A DNA stretch of 7,718 nt, taken from assembly GCA_013003335.1 (NCBI GenBank), contig JABDJT010000427.1, forward strand, positions 1 to 7,718, written 5' to 3'. Under the pieces are notes generated by a model. The model saw only the letters and a program-made list of their open reading frames with translations, was not told where the DNA came from and did not search any database. This document shows, piece after piece, positions 5,189 through 7,718 of the stretch. This DNA is from Verrucomicrobiales bacterium. Lineage in GTDB: Bacteria > Verrucomicrobiota > Verrucomicrobiia > Verrucomicrobiales > DEV007. Position numbers and translations under genes: made by a program. Within the stretch, counting starts at the first letter, position 1. Each line of letters begins with the position of its first letter.

Positions 5189-5707
5189 ATGAATTTGCAA
5201 GAGGAAATTCAGCGAGAGCATTCCAGGAAACAGAGCATCCATATCGCGGAATGGATCGGTGACCGGCAGGAGCAATTCCACCAATTAATGGAATTTGTCG
5301 TCGGGGAAAGCGAAGAGGAAGCCCGCCGTGCTGCGTGGGCAATGAACTACGCGGCCGAAGCCCGTCCCCACCTGATTGAGCCGCACATCGAATCGCTTAT
5401 CGAAATCCTGACCCGCCTGGAATGTCATCCCGGGCTCCGCCGAAACACAGTCCGGTTGCTTCAATTCGTTCCGCTACCCGACGACCTGCTTGCGAGGATT
5501 TTTGACGTCTGTTTCCTCCTGCTCAACGATCCCAACGAAACCGTCGCGGTCCAGGCTTGCTCAATGACGGTGCTCAGCCGGATTTGCCAAAAACACCCGC
5601 AACTGGCCGGCGAAGTCGCACTCGCAATCGAACAGCAAATGCCGCACGGAACCGCTGCATTTCGGTCACGCGGACAACGAACACTCCGGGAGCTAGATCG
5701 ACTTTAA
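5189..5707 (+). CDS. HEAT-like alpha-helical protein of unknown function
   Basis: 172 residues, predicted all-helical from the spacing of hydrophobic residues, with no signal peptide or membrane helix. Recognisable blocks are RRAAWAMNYAAEARPHLIEP (46-65), RRNTVRLLQFVPLPDDLLAR, ETVAVQACSMTVLSRICQKH and GTAAFRSRGQRTLREL near the end. This looks like a family of about 170-200-residue HEAT-like proteins that databases often label adenylosuccinate lyase. The lyase signature (SSxMPxKxN) and length (about 430-480) are absent, so I reject that name. HEAT-like folds usually bind proteins or nucleic acids. The ATG at 5189 is 8 nt after the dehydrogenase stop; GGAG abuts the ATG, too close to act as a normal ribosome binding site, so translation may depend on coupling. 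Its TAA overlaps the sulfatase stop codon. Confidence 0.85.
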   Translation: MNLQEEIQREHSRKQSIHIAEWIGDRQEQFHQLMEFVVGESEEEARRAAWAMNYAAEARPHLIEPHIESLIEILTRLECHPGLRRNTVRLLQFVPLPDDLLARIFDVCFLLLNDPNETVAVQACSMTVLSRICQKHPQLAGEVALAIEQQMPHGTAAFRSRGQRTLRELDRL

Positions 5708-7218
5708 TTTTTCAACCGGGGCGCGGAAAATCCCTGCTCACGAATTTTTTTCAGCAGATCCTTCAACTCGGCTACTTTCTCGGGATTCTTCGCTGCGAGG
5801 TTGTTTTTCTGCCCGATATCGGTTTTTAAATTGTAAAGCTCGACCGGCAATTTGTCGTCGACCGGGTAATCGCGCTTCTTCTCCCAGGCCGCATTCCGAC
5901 CGGAGAGATAGCCGTTTTTGGCGTCCACCAGCACCCAGTCCCCATGCCGGATCGCGTAGGAATTCTCCCGGGTATTGTGGATGTGTGTGGAGCGGACCGA
6001 GTCGACTTCACCTTTCAATAGCGGAAGCAAATTGTGGCTGTCTTCGGCGGCGTTCTTGTCCGGCAATTCAAAGTCGATGGCTGCCGCAAAGGTTGCCATC
6101 AAATCGATCTGAGAAACCAGCGCGCCTGAGGTTTTGCCGGCTTCCGTGACCTCCGGCCACTTCACGATGAACGGCACGTGATGGCCGCCCTCGTAGATAT
6201 CACGCTTCAATCCGCGCAACGGGTGAGCCGACCAATGATCGAATTTTTCATCGCGGGCATACGCGTATTTTTCCGGACCGTTGTCGGCTGAAAACACGAC
6301 AACGGTATTTTCGGCAAGGCCGTTTTCCTCCAGCGCACGGAGAATCCGACCACAGGCGTGATCGGTTTCATACACGAAATCGCCGTACGGACCGGCCCCG
6401 GATTTGCCGTCAAATTCGTCATTCGGAATGATCGGTGCATGCGGCGAAGGAAACGCAAAGTAGAGAAAGAACGGGGATTCCGCGTCCTTTCGATCCTGCA
6501 GAAACTCGACTGCTTTCTGCGTCGTCGTCGGGATATTCTCGTAGGGATCCCAATCTGAAATCATCGGCCCCGGCCGGCATTCCCAGTTCCCTTCCTTGAT
6601 TTCTTTCCACTTCGCCGTGTCCATCATCGTGTCCGGCGCACGCACGACCTTGTCGTTCTCGATCCAGCAGTAGGGCGGAAAATTGATCACCGTGTCGCCA
6701 AAATAATAATCGAATCCATGATCCAGCGGCCCGTTCGGAATCGATTTCGACCAGTCAAAGGCCTCCGGCCCCCAGGCCTTCCGGCGTCCCTCCCCGATCG
6801 GTTTTGCATCCGGTTTTCTGATCGCGTCCCAGTTCCAGCCGAGATGCCATTTCCCGATCGCTGCCGTGGTGTAGCCCTTTTTCTTCAGCATTTCCGGCAA
6901 CGTGAGTCGCTCCGGCTTGAACGGGGAATCGCCGAACGCGTTCACGATTCCGTGAAAATCCCGCCAATGATGGCGACCGGTCAGAAGCGCGTAGCGGCTC
7001 GGCGTGCAGATGCCGGAAGAAGAATGCCCGTCGGTGAATCGCATTCCCTCCGCTGCCAGCTTGTCGAGATTCGGCGTCGGGATTTTCGAGTCCGGATTGT
7101 AACAACCGAGGTCGCCGAACCCAAGGTCATCCGCGTAGAGAATCAGGATGTTTGGTGAATCCGCCGAAACCGGATTCGAAATGGCGAAAAAAAAGAGAAA
7201 GGAAAAAGCAAATCTCAT
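5704..7218 (-). CDS. Secreted formylglycine-dependent sulfatase (arylsulfatase family)
   Basis: 504 residues from the ATG at 7218. A GTG two codons upstream (7224) is in frame but less likely, since the ATG puts Arg2 directly before the hydrophobic core of a signal peptide (FAFSFLFFFAIS) with a likely cut after PVSA (about residue 17). The mature enzyme starts DSPNILILYADDLGFGD with metal ligands D30 and D31. The signature C71-T-P-S-R75 followed by YALLTGRH carries the Cys that is oxidised to formylglycine by a separate maturase not in this window. Further active-site residues are K123 and H125 (GKWHLG), H260 (PSPHAP), D312-N313 (SADNGPE) and K338 (RGLKRDIYEGG). The family removes sulfate esters, typically from sulfated polysaccharides in the periplasm; the substrate is not predictable here. 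It looks complete and active. It is transcribed towards the HEAT-like gene, overlapping it by 4 nt, and diverges from the ferritin-like gene. Confidence 0.95.
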   Translation of the reverse strand: MRFAFSFLFFFAISNPVSADSPNILILYADDLGFGDLGCYNPDSKIPTPNLDKLAAEGMRFTDGHSSSGICTPSRYALLTGRHHWRDFHGIVNAFGDSPFKPERLTLPEMLKKKGYTTAAIGKWHLGWNWDAIRKPDAKPIGEGRRKAWGPEAFDWSKSIPNGPLDHGFDYYFGDTVINFPPYCWIENDKVVRAPDTMMDTAKWKEIKEGNWECRPGPMISDWDPYENIPTTTQKAVEFLQDRKDAESPFFLYFAFPSPHAPIIPNDEFDGKSGAGPYGDFVYETDHACGRILRALEENGLAENTVVVFSADNGPEKYAYARDEKFDHWSAHPLRGLKRDIYEGGHHVPFIVKWPEVTEAGKTSGALVSQIDLMATFAAAIDFELPDKNAAEDSHNLLPLLKGEVDSVRSTHIHNTRENSYAIRHGDWVLVDAKNGYLSGRNAAWEKKRDYPVDDKLPVELYNLKTDIGQKNNLAAKNPEKVAELKDLLKKIREQGFSAPRLKN

Positions 7219-7227
7219 GAACACGAT

Positions 7228-7266
7228 TCAACAGGGTTGGTTCGGAGAGTCAACCCTGTCCGATCG
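7228..7266 (+). repeat. 39-bp inverted-repeat element, copy 3
   Basis: Shares the 13-mer TCAACAGGGTTGG, then 12 free bases, ACCCTGT and GATCG, all at the same spacing as copy 2. ACAGGGTTGG (7231-7240) pairs with TCAACCCTGT (7250-7259), 10 pairs including one G-U, around a 9-nt loop (7241-7249). The outer two pairs of copy 2 are lost. It lies 9 nt upstream of the sulfatase ATG and 74 nt before the ferritin-like ATG, in a divergent spacer. Confidence 0.75.
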
Positions 7267-7283
7267 TGCGGGGGTCGACGTAG

Positions 7284-7302
7284 TGACAGATTCTCTGACA
7301 GA
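7284..7302 (+). repeat. Short direct repeat TGACAGA, 12-bp period
   Basis: TGACAGA occurs at 7284-7290 and 7296-7302 in the spacer between the sulfatase and ferritin-like genes. The spacing is close to one helical turn. GATCG recurs nearby at 7262, 7307 and 7324. This could be a tandem activator or repressor site, but the units are short. Confidence 0.3.
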
Positions 7303-7340
7303 AATTGATCGCAAAGACGGATTCGATCGTAACAAATAAT

Positions 7341-7718
7341 ATGAACGAAAACCCGGAACTCATTGCTGAACTGAAACGCGCCTATGCCATGGAACTGGAA
7401 ACGGTGCAGAACTATATCGCGGCTTCGATCAATCTCGACGGAGTCCGTTCTGAAGTGATCAAAAAAGAGCTCGCTGCCGACATCACCGAGGAAATGACCC
7501 ATGCCCAGACGCTCGCCAATCGGATCAAAACAATCGGTGGCGTCGTGCCCGGCTCCTACGATCTCGAGCGCGGACAGGACAGCCTTCAGCCGCTGGAGGA
7601 CAGCACCGACATCGTGGGGGTCATCAAAGGCGTGATCGACGCAGAAAATGCCGCCATCTCGCAGTACAAGAAGATCAACGAAATCTCCGACGGCGTCGAT
7701 TACGACACCCAGGACATG
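7341..7718 (+). CDS. Ferritin-like diiron protein, C-terminus cut by the window
   Basis: Starts at ATG 7341 and is open to the right edge, giving 126 residues. The first helix holds YAMELETVQNYIAASINLDG with E20 (and E18) as possible iron ligand. The second holds ITEEMTHAQTLANRI with the E51-x2-H54 ligand pair, and the third begins VIDAENAAISQYKKI with E102. The last expected ExxH lies beyond the window. This order matches ferritin-like or bacterioferritin/rubrerythrin-type four-helix bundles that bind a diiron centre for iron storage or peroxide defence. The short GGVVPGSYD loop between helices 2 and 3 is also family-like. No Shine-Dalgarno precedes the ATG, and I found no clear Fur-type box in the upstream spacer. 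Without the C-terminus I cannot tell a plain ferritin-like protein from a rubrerythrin, which would add a rubredoxin-like CxxC domain. Confidence 0.88.
   Translation, partial: MNENPELIAELKRAYAMELETVQNYIAASINLDGVRSEVIKKELAADITEEMTHAQTLANRIKTIGGVVPGSYDLERGQDSLQPLEDSTDIVGVIKGVIDAENAAISQYKKINEISDGVDYDTQDM

Noticed and set aside
5189..5707. Adenylosuccinate lyase as product of the HEAT-like gene
   Set aside because: Less than half the enzyme's length and no lyase signature or catalytic residues.
686..7266. The three 39-bp repeats as a CRISPR array or as intrinsic terminators
   Set aside because: Copies are kilobases apart with genes between them, so they are not an array. None is followed by a T-run on either strand, unlike the clear terminator at 1289-1332.
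7148..7339. Small plus-strand reading frame covering the third 39-bp element, sharing a QQGW peptide with a frame through the second copy
   Set aside because: The shared residues come from the repeated DNA arms; the frame also runs antisense into the sulfatase signal peptide and has no ribosome binding site.
1..7718. Mobile element, phage, toxin-antitoxin or defence island
   Set aside because: No transposase, integrase, terminal repeats with target duplication, phage gene or nuclease module could be found. The coding regions look like ordinary chromosomal genes.

Overview
The window is a 7.7 kb stretch of bacterial chromosome, moderately GC-rich and densely coded, with short intergenic gaps that are clearly richer in A+T. 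The gene set (a secreted formylglycine sulfatase, a BlaI/M56 pair, a double-ACT-domain protein, a membrane-anchored glucose/sorbosone dehydrogenase-like propeller, a 57-residue membrane protein, and few Shine-Dalgarno sequences) suggests the PVC superphylum, either Planctomycetota or Verrucomicrobiota. The sequence alone does not let me choose between them. I see no phage, transposase, CRISPR array, rRNA, tRNA or defence system.

Layout, left to right. (1) Positions 1-621, minus strand: a BlaI/MecI-type repressor followed, with an ATGA overlap, by the start of an M56 (BlaR1-like) membrane protease that runs off the left edge. Their promoter carries two 16-bp operator-like palindromes. (2) 686-1332, plus strand: one copy of a 39-bp inverted-repeat element, a promoter, a two-ACT-domain protein with no ATG start, and a strong hairpin terminator. 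(3) 1379-2151: a 57-residue two-helix membrane protein (minus) diverging from a single-domain response regulator (plus) across an AT-rich spacer. (4) 2158-3663, minus strand: a glucose/sorbosone dehydrogenase-family beta-propeller with a signal anchor and a good sigma70-type promoter. (5) 3777-5707, plus strand: a DksA/TraR-type zinc-finger protein, a second 39-bp element, a CtBP-like D-2-hydroxyacid dehydrogenase, and a HEAT-like protein that starts 8 nt after it. (6) 5704-7218, minus strand: a secreted sulfatase whose stop codon overlaps that of the HEAT-like gene. (7) 7219-7718: a 122-bp divergent spacer with a third 39-bp element, then a ferritin-like diiron protein cut by the right edge.

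The genes do not form one pathway. They read as several small units: a stress-sensing repressor/protease switch, signalling and regulatory proteins (response regulator, DksA-like, ACT), carbohydrate-related periplasmic enzymes (propeller dehydrogenase, sulfatase), a cytoplasmic dehydrogenase and an iron or oxidative-stress protein.

The most unusual feature is the 39-bp intergenic element at 686-724, 4128-4166 and 7228-7266. All three copies have the same length, conserved arms that fold into a hairpin with a 9-nt loop, divergent loops, and at least one compensatory base-pair change. I do not recognise it as a named element.
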